64,000 bases of DNA, from positions 1 through 64,000 of the forward strand of contig NZ_JADPIB010000008.1 of NCBI RefSeq assembly GCF_015767265.1. Reading direction: 5' to 3'. Below, one piece after another: positions 40,140 through 49,128 of this stretch. Each line of letters opens with the position of its first letter. The first letter of the stretch is position 1. A model generated the notes under the pieces. It was given only the letters and a program-made list of their open reading frames with translations, did no database searches and was not told where the DNA came from. The DNA comes from Aureivirga marina. GTDB taxonomy: Bacteria > Bacteroidota > Bacteroidia > Flavobacteriales > Flavobacteriaceae. The position numbers and the translations under genes are program-made.

Positions 40140-42923
40140 ATGCAAACATTTCTTTCAGAGGTAGTTTCTAAAATTTTAGAAGAAAAGCATCCCATTTCAG
40201 AATATACATTTATTCTGCCAAGTCAAAGAGCCTGTGTTTTTTTGAGAGATGAAATTCATAAACAAGTTTCAGAAGTTACTTTTTTACCAAAAATGACAAG
40301 TATTGAACATTTCATTCAAGATGTTGCTGAATTGAATCAAATGGACAATATTCAGTTGCTTTTTGAATTTTATGCAGTTTACAAACAACATACACCTTTG
40401 GAAAAAATTGAATTGTTTGATGAGTTTTCAAAATGGGCAACCATGGCAATTCATGATTATAATGAGATTGATCGTTATTTGATTCCTTCAAAACCTTTTT
40501 TTACAAATCTTCAAGATATTAATCGAATAAATAATTGGGATGTTGAGAAAGGAGAAATTACAGAATTAATCAGCAAACATTTAAGTTTTATTCATGATTT
40601 AGGAAATTATTACGAAGCTTTAAAAATTCATTTATTAGAAAAAAAATCGGCTTATCAAGGGTTAATTTATCGAGAATCAGCAGCGAAAATTACTTCTTAT
40701 TTAGAAAAAACAAAATTGGAAAAAATAGTTTTAGTTGGTTTTAATGCTTTGAATAATGCAGAAGAAATTATGTTTAAAACTATTCTACAAAATCCGAAAA
40801 ACAAAGTTTTTTGGGATGCTGATGAAATGTATTTTGATTCGAATAGTGAAGCTGGAATGTTCTTAAGAAAACATAAAAAATGGGATTATTTCAAGAAAAA
40901 TCCGTTTCAATGGATTAATAAAAACTTAAAACAAAAAAAAGAAATTCATTATATCGCTGCGCCGAAAAACGTAAGTCAAATGAAATATGTTGGAGAAATT
41001 TTAGAAAAATTACCTTCACATGAAAATACAGCTTTAGTTTTGGCAGAGGAAGCGATGTTGTCTTTGGCTTTAAATTCACTTCCAGAAAGTGTTGATAAAA
41101 TCAATATTACGATGGGATATCCATTGAAAGATATTCCGTTGACAAGTTTATTTGATTTAATTTTTAAACTTCATTTAAATCAAGAAAAATTCCATAAAAA
41201 AGCAGAAAGCACTTTTTATTATAAAGATGTAATTGCATTATTAAGCCATCCTTATTTAAAAAAAATTACCAAAACAGAACATCATAATCTTTCTATTTTT
41301 TTAATTAATCAAATACGTTTAAAGAATTATATTTTTCTTTCAAAAACGAATTTATTAGAAGAAATTGAAAATAGAAATCCAGAGAAATTTGATTTTACAG
41401 AAGAAGATATTTCGCAGTTTTCAGTAATTGCGCAACTTTTTGAAAATGTATATTCAACTAAAGAAATTATTGATAAATGTTTGTTGATTATTTTAAAATT
41501 AAAAGAATTAACAGAAGGTTTGGAAAGAGAATATGTATATCGATTTTTTAAAGTTTTCCAACAGTTAGAAAATTTGAATAAACAATTTAATCACATTACA
41601 AATATTCGAACTTTACAGTCATTTTATTATCAATTAACAGCAAATGAAAAACTTTCTTTTCAAGGAGAACCTTTACAAGGATTGCAGTTGATGGGAGTTT
41701 TAGAAACTCGTGTTTTGGATTTTGATACTATTATTATGACTTCTGTAAATGAAGGAATTTTACCAACAGGAAAGTCGGAAAATTCTTTTATTCCTCATGA
41801 TGTAAAATTGTATTATGATTTGCCAACGTATTATGAAAAAGATGCAATTTTCTCTTATCACTTTTATCGTTTGATTCAGCGAGCTTCAAAAATTTATATG
41901 TTGTATAATACAGAGCCTGATTTTTATGGAGCAGGAGAAAAAAGTCGATTTTTAACTCAATTAGAACTTTATAAAAAAGGAATTGAATATAAAATCTTAA
42001 ATCCAACAGTTCAATCTACAAAAACAGAAAACGTAGAAATTCAGAAAACCGAAGAAGTTATTCAAAAGCTTCAAGAATTTGTGAAAAAAGGAATTTCTCC
42101 TTCTGCTTTGGCAACGTATATTCGAAATCCAATTGATTTTTACGAAAAAAGAGTTTTGGAAATCAAAGAGTTAGAAGAAGTTGAAGAAACTGTAGAAGCA
42201 AACACGATGGGAACGATTGTTCATGATGCATTATATGAACTTTATTTAGACTTTGAAGGAACAAATAAATACATTTCTCTTGAAGATAATGCAAAAATGA
42301 TTACAAAAATTCCTATATTAGTAAAGAAGTACTTTAAAAAACATTATAAAAATGGAAATATAACATCAGGTAAGAATAAATTAATTTTTGAAGTTTCTCA
42401 AAATTACATCAAACGTTTTCTGAATTTGGAAAAGAAGGAAATCCAAGAAGGGAAGCAAATTAAAATCATTAAATTAGAGGAAGAATTCAAAATAAAACTT
42501 GATGTAGATTCATTAAAATTTCCTATTTACTTGAAAGGAATTGTCGACAGAATAGACGAAGTCGATGGAGTTGAAAGAGTTATTGATTATAAAACTGGAA
42601 AGGTAACAACTTCAGAATTGAAAGTAATAGATTTTGAGAAAATAGGAACAGCCCCCAAGTTTACAAAAGCTCTGCAAGTATTGATTTATACCTATATTTA
42701 TAAAAACCAATCCACGGACAATTTAAAGGATGTTGTTTGTGGAATTATTTCTTTTAAAAATTTAAAAGAGAAGTTAATGCAGGTAAATTTCACAAATCAA
42801 AGATTTAAAAAAGATCATGAAATTACAGCAGAAAGATTAGAGAAATTAGAAGTTGAATTAAAGAATATAATTAAAGATATTTTTGACAAAAATACCCCTT
42901 TTATTAAAAAAGAAGAAGCATAG
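40140..42923 (+). CDS. AddB-like PD-(D/E)XK nuclease family protein
   Basis: The 927-residue protein resembles AddB of AddAB-type recombination enzymes. The N-terminal region has YTFILPSQRACVFLRDEI in place of a classical Walker A, followed by a helicase-like core with LETRVLDFD and SVNEGILP. The C-terminal nuclease domain (about 670-920) has GTIVHDALYELYLDF, a GIVDRID stretch carrying the metal-binding Asp, and IDYKTGKV (the D..xK motif with K of the PD-(D/E)XK fold). The expected role is repair of double-strand breaks by end processing with a helicase partner (AddA), which is not in the window. It precedes an alpha/beta hydrolase gene by 34 bp. Confidence 0.85.
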   Translation: MQTFLSEVVSKILEEKHPISEYTFILPSQRACVFLRDEIHKQVSEVTFLPKMTSIEHFIQDVAELNQMDNIQLLFEFYAVYKQHTPLEKIELFDEFSKWATMAIHDYNEIDRYLIPSKPFFTNLQDINRINNWDVEKGEITELISKHLSFIHDLGNYYEALKIHLLEKKSAYQGLIYRESAAKITSYLEKTKLEKIVLVGFNALNNAEEIMFKTILQNPKNKVFWDADEMYFDSNSEAGMFLRKHKKWDYFKKNPFQWINKNLKQKKEIHYIAAPKNVSQMKYVGEILEKLPSHENTALVLAEEAMLSLALNSLPESVDKINITMGYPLKDIPLTSLFDLIFKLHLNQEKFHKKAESTFYYKDVIALLSHPYLKKITKTEHHNLSIFLINQIRLKNYIFLSKTNLLEEIENRNPEKFDFTEEDISQFSVIAQLFENVYSTKEIIDKCLLIILKLKELTEGLEREYVYRFFKVFQQLENLNKQFNHITNIRTLQSFYYQLTANEKLSFQGEPLQGLQLMGVLETRVLDFDTIIMTSVNEGILPTGKSENSFIPHDVKLYYDLPTYYEKDAIFSYHFYRLIQRASKIYMLYNTEPDFYGAGEKSRFLTQLELYKKGIEYKILNPTVQSTKTENVEIQKTEEVIQKLQEFVKKGISPSALATYIRNPIDFYEKRVLEIKELEEVEETVEANTMGTIVHDALYELYLDFEGTNKYISLEDNAKMITKIPILVKKYFKKHYKNGNITSGKNKLIFEVSQNYIKRFLNLEKKEIQEGKQIKIIKLEEEFKIKLDVDSLKFPIYLKGIVDRIDEVDGVERVIDYKTGKVTTSELKVIDFEKIGTAPKFTKALQVLIYTYIYKNQSTDNLKDVVCGIISFKNLKEKLMQVNFTNQRFKKDHEITAERLEKLEVELKNIIKDIFDKNTPFIKKEEA

Positions 42924-42957
42924 CTTACGTTGAATTTATTTCTAAAAAAGACTGAAT

Positions 42958-43800
42958 ATGCGAATAGAGAAGAACATTATTATACCAGGTAAACATGGTA
43001 AACCTATTCTAGCAGATGTTTTTTACAATCCGAATAGTGAACCAAAACCAATCGTGATTTTTTGTCATGGATACAAAGGATATAAAGATTGGGGCGCATG
43101 GAATTTGGCAGCCGAAGCATTTGCGAATGCGAATATCTTTTTCATTAAATTTAATTTTTCTCATAATGGAGGAACGATTGATGATCCGATAGATTTTCCA
43201 GATTTAGAAGCATTTGGGAATAATAATATTGAGAAAGAATTAGATGATTTAGAAACAATTATCGATTGGATTTTTGAAAGCCCTTATTATAAAGATGAAA
43301 TTAATTTACGATATATCACAGTTGTTGGACATTCAAGAGGTGGAGGAATTGTTGCTTTAAAAGCAAATGAAGACAAGAGAATTGCAAAAATTGCGACATG
43401 GGCTGGAATTTGTGATTTTAGTACTAGATTTCCGATTGGAGAAGAATTAGCACAATGGCAAGAAAGTGGTGTAACATATGTAAAAAATTCGAGAACAAAT
43501 CAAGAAATGCCGCATTATTATAGTTTTTATGAAAATTTTGAAGAGAATAAAATTCGATTTAATATTCAGAGAGCTATTAAGAAAATTCGAATTCCGCAAT
43601 TAATTATTCATGGAGCAAATGATGAAACAGTTTCTATTAAGGAAGCGAATAAATTGCATAAATGGAATCCAATGAGTGAGTTATTTATTGTGGAAAATGC
43701 GAATCATACATTTAACACAAAACATCCATGGAAAGCACCAACAATGTCAGATGAATTGCAAGAAGTTGTAGAAAAAACAATAGGATTTGTAATCCAATAA
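42958..43800 (+). CDS. Alpha/beta hydrolase (dienelactone hydrolase/esterase type)
   Basis: The 280-residue cytosolic enzyme has an alpha/beta-hydrolase fold. The oxyanion region is IVIFCHGYKGYKDWG, and the nucleophile elbow is VVGHSRGGG with the catalytic Ser in GHSRG. The acid is likely Asp in IHGANDETV and the base is His in ENANHTF. The substrate is unknown; the family includes carboxylesterases and acyl-ester hydrolases such as the YqiA/BCR-like group. It lies 34 bp after the AddB-like gene, on the same strand, and ends at the bidirectional terminator at 43799-43832. No signal peptide is seen. Confidence 0.88.
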   Translation: MRIEKNIIIPGKHGKPILADVFYNPNSEPKPIVIFCHGYKGYKDWGAWNLAAEAFANANIFFIKFNFSHNGGTIDDPIDFPDLEAFGNNNIEKELDDLETIIDWIFESPYYKDEINLRYITVVGHSRGGGIVALKANEDKRIAKIATWAGICDFSTRFPIGEELAQWQESGVTYVKNSRTNQEMPHYYSFYENFEENKIRFNIQRAIKKIRIPQLIIHGANDETVSIKEANKLHKWNPMSELFIVENANHTFNTKHPWKAPTMSDELQEVVEKTIGFVIQ

Positions 43801-43832
43801 AAAAGAGGTTATTTCCATGTAATAACCTCTTT
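43799..43832. terminator. Bidirectional hairpin terminator
   Basis: AAAGAGGTTATT and AATAACCTCTTT pair around TCCATGT. It serves the alpha/beta hydrolase gene and the convergent thioredoxin gene. Confidence 0.8.
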
Positions 43833-43853
43833 CGGATTCTTGGGGAGAATTAT

Positions 43854-44207
43854 TTATACCTCAAAAACTTCACGAATAATCTTCTGAAGTTGCATTTTCG
43901 GCAAGGCTCCTTGAGCCATTTGTACTTGCCCTTCGACAGGACAAAAAACGAGAGTAGGAATACTTCTAACAGCAAAAGCAGCTGCAAGTTCTCTTTCTAT
44001 CTCCGTGTTTACTTTATAAATGATTACTTTATCTTTATATTCTTCACTTAGTTGCTCTAATACAGGAGCTAACATCTTACAAGGATTACACCAATCTGCA
44101 TAAAAGTCAATGATACATGGTAAATCTCCTTTGTAATTCCAATCTTGGCTTTCTTCGTAATTAAAAACTTTCTCTAAAAAAAGCTCTTTATTTAATTCAA
44201 TTGTCAT
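43854..44207 (-). CDS. Thioredoxin-family protein with CNPC active site
   Basis: The 117-residue cytosolic thiol-disulfide reductase has a thioredoxin fold. The active site reads ADWCNPCKM (C40, C43), with Asn in place of the Gly of classical CGPC. The cis-proline motif RSIPTLV follows. Extra cysteines are C31 and one in VFCPVEG, unusual for bacterial thioredoxins. The preferred ATG is at 44207 (MTIELNKELF), as a longer in-frame start adds 14 residues of non-family sequence. Its role is reduction of cytosolic protein disulfides; the variant residue may shift redox potential. The gene is monocistronic and lies next to the long AT-rich interval at 44208-44678. Confidence 0.88.
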   Translation of the reverse strand: MTIELNKELFLEKVFNYEESQDWNYKGDLPCIIDFYADWCNPCKMLAPVLEQLSEEYKDKVIIYKVNTEIERELAAAFAVRSIPTLVFCPVEGQVQMAQGALPKMQLQKIIREVFEV

Positions 44208-44608
44208 TTGATATTTGTTTTTATATATAAAGTCTTTAAAAAAGAACAAAACTTACATTTCTATAAAATTTTATATATATTTCATAATCAAATATTTACA
44301 ATAAAAAACAGTTTTTTAGTTAACATTCAATTACTTTATTTTATCAAATATAAATAATATAAAATGTAAAATACAATAATACCTTTAAATATTTAATTAT
44401 TTTATTTTTAATTTATTTCACAATATATATTTTTTTTACTTACGAATGACTTTTTTTGTTAAATATAAATAATTAGATTTGAAAAAAATATAAAATTTAT
44501 TTAATAAAATTACACATTACATATATTTTGCGCAATACAATAATAATTATGTTATTATTTAACACTGTTTTAGACATTTTTAATGTAATAATAACAATTT
44601 ATTATTAG

Positions 44609-44624
44609 TATGATATATATCATA
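44609..44624. promoter_or_regulatory. Perfect 16-bp palindrome, FNR/CRP-like operator candidate
   Basis: TATGATATATATCATA is exactly self-complementary and contains TGAT-N4-ATCA, close to the FNR consensus TTGAT-N4-ATCAA. Its centre is about 43 bp upstream of the predicted transcription start of the gene at 44679, near the -41.5 position typical of class II CRP/FNR activation. Confidence 0.5.
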
Positions 44625-44645
44625 AATTAAAATTCATAGCATAAA

Positions 44646-44653
44646 TATCTTTG
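44646..44653 (+). promoter_or_regulatory. Promoter -7 box (TATCTTTG) of the P-box protein gene
   Basis: It matches TAnnTTTG 25 bp before the ATG at 44679, with the palindrome 21 bp further upstream. No -33 TTG is seen. Confidence 0.55.
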
Positions 44654-44678
44654 TGTAAAGATAAACCACCATAATAAA

Positions 44679-45440
44679 ATGAAAAAAGTTTTACTATTCT
44701 TCGTAACAGTATTTGTAGCTTCAATTGGATATTCACAAGTTTCTAATGGAGAAGCAGTAAATATTGCAGGAAAACAAAGAATGATTTCTCAAAGAATGCT
44801 TAAGTGCTACATGATGATTGGTGCTGATATTAAGACAGATCAAGCAAGAAAAGAGCTAGATGAATCTGTTGCTGCATTCGAGGAGGGTTTCTTATCATTA
44901 AGTGATTACGCTCCAAATGATCGTATTTCAAAATCTTTAGATAAGGTTCGTGAATTATGGGAGCCATTTAGATTGCATATTGTATCAACTCCTAATCATA
45001 AAGATGCTTCTGTTCTATTAGGGCAAGCAGATAAATTATTAGCTGCAAGTCAGCAAGTTGTTGAAGAAATTGAAACGTACCTAAGATTAAAATCTGCTAA
45101 ATTAGTAGATAAAGCAGGACGTCAAAGAATGTTATCACAAAAAATAGCAATGTATTATATTGCTCATTACTGGAAAGTTCCGAATAATGATTTATATACG
45201 AACTTAGTGAAAGCAACTAAAGAATATGAGCAAGCACTGATTATTTTAAATGAATCAGAATTAAATACAGAAGAAATTGATTTAAACTTAAAGAAAATCA
45301 ATTCACAATGGGCTTTCTCTAAGAAAACATTTGATCCAAGATCGGATAGATTAATGCCATCTGTTGTAATCGTAACAACGAATGCGATGTTAAAAAACAT
45401 GGATAATATCACTGGATTATATGCTGCATTGGTAGAGTAG
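44679..45440 (+). CDS. Exported protein with two PilJ/NarX-type P-box motifs
   Basis: The 253-residue protein has a signal peptide (MKKVLLFFVTVFVASIGYSQ) and no other membrane segment, so it is periplasmic or secreted. It contains two copies of a helical sensor motif: AGKQRMISQRMLK (residues 30-42) and AGRQRMLSQKIAMYY (146-160). The two copies are separated by about 115 residues, as in PilJ-type four-helix domains. The GxxRMxSQ pattern is the P-box of NarX/NarQ, which binds nitrate. Here there is no kinase or methyl-accepting domain, so it is a free binding protein or a partner for a separate receptor. An FNR-like palindrome lies upstream, consistent with oxygen, nitrate or nitric oxide control. 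A terminator follows at 45464-45504. Confidence 0.85.
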   Translation: MKKVLLFFVTVFVASIGYSQVSNGEAVNIAGKQRMISQRMLKCYMMIGADIKTDQARKELDESVAAFEEGFLSLSDYAPNDRISKSLDKVRELWEPFRLHIVSTPNHKDASVLLGQADKLLAASQQVVEEIETYLRLKSAKLVDKAGRQRMLSQKIAMYYIAHYWKVPNNDLYTNLVKATKEYEQALIILNESELNTEEIDLNLKKINSQWAFSKKTFDPRSDRLMPSVVIVTTNAMLKNMDNITGLYAALVE

Positions 45441-45463
45441 ATTTAACTAACCAAATTGAACTT

Positions 45464-45504
45464 TAAGAGTCATCTGAGATAATATTTCAGATGACTTTTT
45501 GTTT
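45464..45504 (+). terminator. Hairpin terminator of the P-box protein gene
   Basis: AGTCATCTGA (45468-45477) pairs with TCAGATGACT (45487-45496), followed by a T-rich tract. It isolates the gene from the polysaccharide operon downstream. Confidence 0.85.
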
Positions 45505-45562
45505 TATAATTTGAATAATTCTATATAAGACAAATGAGCAAAAAATCATTTAAATTATATTG

Positions 45563-45570
45563 TATATTTG
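45563..45570 (+). promoter_or_regulatory. Promoter -7 box (TATATTTG) of the second polysaccharide operon
   Basis: It matches TAnnTTTG 44 bp before the ATG at 45615, leader about 38 nt. A short GGAT/ATCC hairpin follows in the leader. Confidence 0.5.
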
Positions 45571-45614
45571 TCAGAATAGGATTTTTTATCCATAATTAAC
45601 AAAAAGAGAATATA

Positions 45615-46682
45615 ATGAGTTCAAATCAAAATCCTGAAGAAGAGATTGAATTATCAAAATTACTAGGTGTAATTGGAAAAGGTATAAACAACTTTTTTAG
45701 AAAAATCGGCCTTTTATTTAAGAGTATTTTTCATTATTTAATTGTTATAATTATATTTTTAAAAAAATATTCATTGTTTTTAATTTTATCTTTAATAATT
45801 GGAGGAACAATTGGTTATTTTACTCAGAAGTATAAAGGAATATCCTATTATTATGACATGGAAATTATTCCTAATTATAAAAGTGAAAACTATATTTCTT
45901 CTCAAATTGATTATTTACAAATACTTTTTAAAACAAAGAGTTACCCTGAATTATCTTCTATTTTAAATATCTCTGAAGAAGATTTAAAAAACATTAAATC
46001 TATTAATTTAATTCCTCTAAATTATATAAAAGATAAAGCTTTAGCTTATGAGGAATTTATTAAGAAAAATGATACATTAGTTTCTAGTATTGTTACTTTT
46101 GAAAAGTTTAATTCTAAGAATTTTGCAAAATTCAATACTACTAGATTTAAGGTTGAAATTGTTGTTGCAAATCCAACTTTAAAGAAAATTCAACAACCTT
46201 TAATAGATTTTATTACTAATGATCCAAATCTTGTCTTAGCACATGATTTAAAAATTAAAAATCTTAATCTAGAAGAAAAAACAATAAAACAGGGACTAAA
46301 AGATATTGATTCTTTAAGAAAAACAAATAGAATTGTAGCTTTGAAATCTGCTGAAAATGTAACTTCTTTAGGTTCAGCAATTGATATTAATAATTCAAAT
46401 GATTTAAGAGAAACAGAAACTGAAATTAGAAATCTTACGGAAGATAAAAACCTATTTGAAACTTCAGAAAAGCTAATTTTCAGATTAAATCAAATTGCAG
46501 AAGAAAAAATAAGATTTAATAATATAGTAAATGTAGTTTCTCATTTAAACTACAAAGGTGTTTATAACAAAACCCTTACAACAAACCCTATTAAACTTTA
46601 TGGGTTTGGAGCTTTCTTAGTAACTTTAATTACAATTTTACTTATCAAATTCAATATTTACTTAAAAAATTATAAAAAATAA
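45615..46682 (+). CDS. Wzz/chain-length-determinant-like protein
   Basis: The 355-residue inner-membrane protein has a cytosolic N-terminal part (1-45), a membrane helix at about 50-68 (YSLFLILSLIIGGTIGYF) and a long periplasmic region rich in coiled coil (about 75-320). A second helix near the end is GFGAFLVTLITILLIKFNI. This two-helix layout is that of Wzz-type polysaccharide co-polymerases, although the usual proline-rich motif near the second helix is weak and the N-terminus is longer than normal. It has no attached tyrosine kinase domain. As first gene of the operon it probably controls chain length of the polymer made by the enzymes below. Confidence 0.8.
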   Translation: MSSNQNPEEEIELSKLLGVIGKGINNFFRKIGLLFKSIFHYLIVIIIFLKKYSLFLILSLIIGGTIGYFTQKYKGISYYYDMEIIPNYKSENYISSQIDYLQILFKTKSYPELSSILNISEEDLKNIKSINLIPLNYIKDKALAYEEFIKKNDTLVSSIVTFEKFNSKNFAKFNTTRFKVEIVVANPTLKKIQQPLIDFITNDPNLVLAHDLKIKNLNLEEKTIKQGLKDIDSLRKTNRIVALKSAENVTSLGSAIDINNSNDLRETETEIRNLTEDKNLFETSEKLIFRLNQIAEEKIRFNNIVNVVSHLNYKGVYNKTLTTNPIKLYGFGAFLVTLITILLIKFNIYLKNYKK

Positions 46683-47717
46683 ATGACTCAAAAACATATC
46701 TTAGTTACAGGAGGAGCAGGATTTATCGGTGCGAATTTTGTAAAATATTTTATTGAAGAAAATGAAAATGTAACTGTTATAAATTTAGATAAACTTACTT
46801 ATGCAGGTAGTTTAGAAAATTTAAAAGATGTGCATTCTGAACGTCATATTTTTGTAGAAGGTGATATTTGTGACCGTCAACTTGTAGAGAATTTATTTGT
46901 GAAATATGACATTAGAGGTGTAATTCATTTTGCCGCAGAATCACATGTTGATAATTCAATTACAGGTCCTGAGGCTTTTATGCAAACTAATGTTATTGGA
47001 ACTTTTACTTTAATTGATGTTGCTAGAAATTATTGGATGGATGCTCCTAATTCTTATAAATCTGGATATGATACTTGTAGATTTCACCATGTTTCAACAG
47101 ATGAAGTTTATGGAACATTAGGTGAAACAGGTCTATTTGAAGAAACAACTCCTTATGCTCCAAATAGTCCATATAGTGCTTCAAAAGCATCGAGTGATTT
47201 TGTTGTTAGAAGTTATTTTCATACATATGGAATGGATGTTGTCACAACAAACTGTTCAAACAATTATGGTCCAAAACAACATGATGAAAAATTAATTCCA
47301 ACTATTTTAAGAAAAGCACTTCAAGGGGAGCAAATTCCAATTTATGGTGATGGATTAAATATTCGTGATTGGTTATATGTTTTAGATCATTGCAAAGGAA
47401 TTGCTTTAGCATACGAAACAGGAAAATCTGGAGAAACATATAATATTGGAGGACGAAATGAAAAAACAAATCTTTATATCGTAAACTCTATTTGTTCTTA
47501 TTTAGATGAAAAATATACTAGAAAAGACAATTCTTCGTATAAAGAGTTAATCACTTTTGTAAAAGATAGACCAGGACATGATTTTAGATATGCTATTGAT
47601 GCTTCTAAAATTGAAGATGAATTAGGATGGAAAGCAGATGAAAACTTCGAATCTGGTATCGTAAAAACAATTGAATGGTATATAGAAAAATATAAAGATA
47701 CAGGAATACTACAATAA
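46683..47717 (+). CDS. rfbB: dTDP-glucose 4,6-dehydratase
   Basis: This NAD-dependent short-chain dehydrogenase/reductase converts dTDP-glucose to dTDP-4-keto-6-deoxyglucose, step 2 of dTDP-L-rhamnose synthesis. The 344-residue protein has the glycine motif [14 protein letters not shown], the HVSTDEVYG active-site segment (T-D-E) and the YSASK pair, where the tyrosine and lysine are catalytic. [15 protein letters not shown]-like sequence ([15 protein letters not shown]) and [10 protein letters not shown] complete the RmlB signature. It starts at the base after the Wzz-like stop and is followed by rfbA two bases later, so the genes are tightly coupled. Confidence 0.96.
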   Translation: MTQKHILVTGGAGFIGANFVKYFIEENENVTVINLDKLTYAGSLENLKDVHSERHIFVEGDICDRQLVENLFVKYDIRGVIHFAAESHVDNSITGPEAFMQTNVIGTFTLIDVARNYWMDAPNSYKSGYDTCRFHHVSTDEVYGTLGETGLFEETTPYAPNSPYSASKASSDFVVRSYFHTYGMDVVTTNCSNNYGPKQHDEKLIPTILRKALQGEQIPIYGDGLNIRDWLYVLDHCKGIALAYETGKSGETYNIGGRNEKTNLYIVNSICSYLDEKYTRKDNSSYKELITFVKDRPGHDFRYAIDASKIEDELGWKADENFESGIVKTIEWYIEKYKDTGILQ

Positions 47718-47719
47718 AT

Positions 47720-48580
47720 ATGAAAGGAATTATTTTAGCAGGAGGTTCAGGAACAAGGTTACATCCGCTAACTTTAGCTGTAAGCAAACAATTAATGCCA
47801 GTTTATGATAAACCGATGATTTATTATCCATTATCAACTCTAATGTGGGCTGGAATTAATGAAATTTTAATTATTTCTACTCCACATGATTTACCACTTT
47901 TTAAATCGCTTTTAGGAGATGGAAAAAAATACGGATGTAGATTTGAATATGCTGTTCAAGAACATCCAAACGGATTAGCAGAAGCTTTCATAATTGGTGA
48001 AGAATTTATCGGAGATGATAAAGTAGCATTAATTCTTGGAGATAATATTTTCTACGGAACTGGATTGGCTTCTTTATTACAAGAAAATAATAATCCTGAT
48101 GGTGGAATTATATACGCATATCATGTTCATGATCCTGAACGTTATGGTGTTGTAGAATTTAATGATGAAGGAAAAGCAATTTCTCTAGAAGAAAAACCTG
48201 AAATTCCAAAATCAAACTATGCTGTTCCTGGAATTTATTTTTATGATAATGAAGTAGTATCTATCGCTAAAAATATTAAACCAAGTAATCGCGGAGAATT
48301 AGAAATTACAGATGTAAATAAAGTTTATTTAGAAAAAAACAAACTTCAAGTTAGCATCTTAGATAGAGGAACTGCTTGGCTTGACACTGGAACTTTTAAT
48401 TCTTTAATGCAAGCATCACAATTTGTACAAGTTATTGAAGAAAGACAAGGCTTAAAAGTGGGAGCAATTGAAGAAGCTGCTTTTAAAATGGGATTCATCA
48501 ATGAAGAACAATTTAAAGAATTAGCAACTACTTTGGTAAAAAGTGGTTATGGTAAAAATTTATTAGAACTTATAAAATAA
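47720..48580 (+). CDS. rfbA: Glucose-1-phosphate thymidylyltransferase
   Basis: This enzyme makes dTDP-glucose from dTTP and glucose-1-phosphate, the first step of the dTDP-L-rhamnose pathway. The 286-residue protein has [11 protein letters not shown], a [18 protein letters not shown] stretch, the LGDNIFYG metal site and [29 protein letters not shown] and [10 protein letters not shown] complete the RmlA pattern. Length is normal. It sits 2 bp after rfbB, and its stop overlaps the rfbC ATG by one base (TAATG). Confidence 0.96.
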   Translation: MKGIILAGGSGTRLHPLTLAVSKQLMPVYDKPMIYYPLSTLMWAGINEILIISTPHDLPLFKSLLGDGKKYGCRFEYAVQEHPNGLAEAFIIGEEFIGDDKVALILGDNIFYGTGLASLLQENNNPDGGIIYAYHVHDPERYGVVEFNDEGKAISLEEKPEIPKSNYAVPGIYFYDNEVVSIAKNIKPSNRGELEITDVNKVYLEKNKLQVSILDRGTAWLDTGTFNSLMQASQFVQVIEERQGLKVGAIEEAAFKMGFINEEQFKELATTLVKSGYGKNLLELIK

Positions 48581-49128
48581 TGAAAGTTCAAGAAACAAAA
48601 TTAGAAGGTTGTTTTGTATTAGAACCAACAGTTTTTGAAGATAAAAGAGGTTATTTTTTTGAAAGTTTTAATTCTCAAAAATTCAATGATGCAATTGGTC
48701 AAAAAGTAAATTTTGTTCAAGACAATCAATCCTTTTCAACAAAAGGAGTTTTAAGGGGTTTACATTATCAAGTAGGCGAATTTGCACAAGCAAAACTAGT
48801 AAGAGTTTTAGAAGGAGCTGTTTTAGATGTCGCTGTAGATATTCGAAAAAACTCTCCAACTTTTGGACAGCATGTAGCTGTAGAACTTACTGCCGAGAAT
48901 AAAAAACAACTTTTTATTCCAAGAGGTTTTGCACATGGTTTTGTTGTTTTAAGTAAAACTGCAACATTCTTCTATAAATGTGATAATTTCTACAACAAAG
49001 AATCTGAAGGAGGAATTATTTACAATGATTCAACTATAGAAATTGACTGGAAATTGGAAGAATCTGAGTTAATTATTTCTGATAAAGATATCGTTTTACC
49101 AAACATTGAAAATGCAAGATTAGCATGA
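48580..49128 (+). CDS. rfbC: dTDP-4-dehydrorhamnose 3,5-epimerase
   Basis: This cupin-fold epimerase acts in step 3 of dTDP-L-rhamnose synthesis. The 182-residue protein has VFEDKRGYFFESF, DNQSFSTKGVLRGLHYQ (the His of the active site in GLHYQ) and AVDIRKNSPTFGQ. The IPRGFAHGFVVLS loop is followed by YKCDNFYNKESEGGI. All are RmlC signatures and length is as expected. The gene overlaps rfbA by one base and rfbD by four bases (ATGA), so the cassette is translated in tandem. Confidence 0.96.
   Translation: MKVQETKLEGCFVLEPTVFEDKRGYFFESFNSQKFNDAIGQKVNFVQDNQSFSTKGVLRGLHYQVGEFAQAKLVRVLEGAVLDVAVDIRKNSPTFGQHVAVELTAENKKQLFIPRGFAHGFVVLSKTATFFYKCDNFYNKESEGGIIYNDSTIEIDWKLEESELIISDKDIVLPNIENARLA

Larger units (their letters stand above)
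44208..44678. other. Long AT-rich intergenic interval
   Basis: These 471 bases contain no plausible gene. They hold the divergent promoters of the thioredoxin and P-box protein genes. On plus there is a perfect palindrome at 44609-44624 and a TATCTTTG box at 44646-44653. No repeat, terminator or RNA hairpin stands out elsewhere. The length exceeds most spacers here and fits a regulated gene. Confidence 0.7.

Noticed and set aside
45534-45599. 21-codon frame (MSKKSFKLYCIF...) just before the Wzz-like gene
   Set aside because: It spans the predicted promoter box at 45563-45570, so it would lie mostly outside the transcript.
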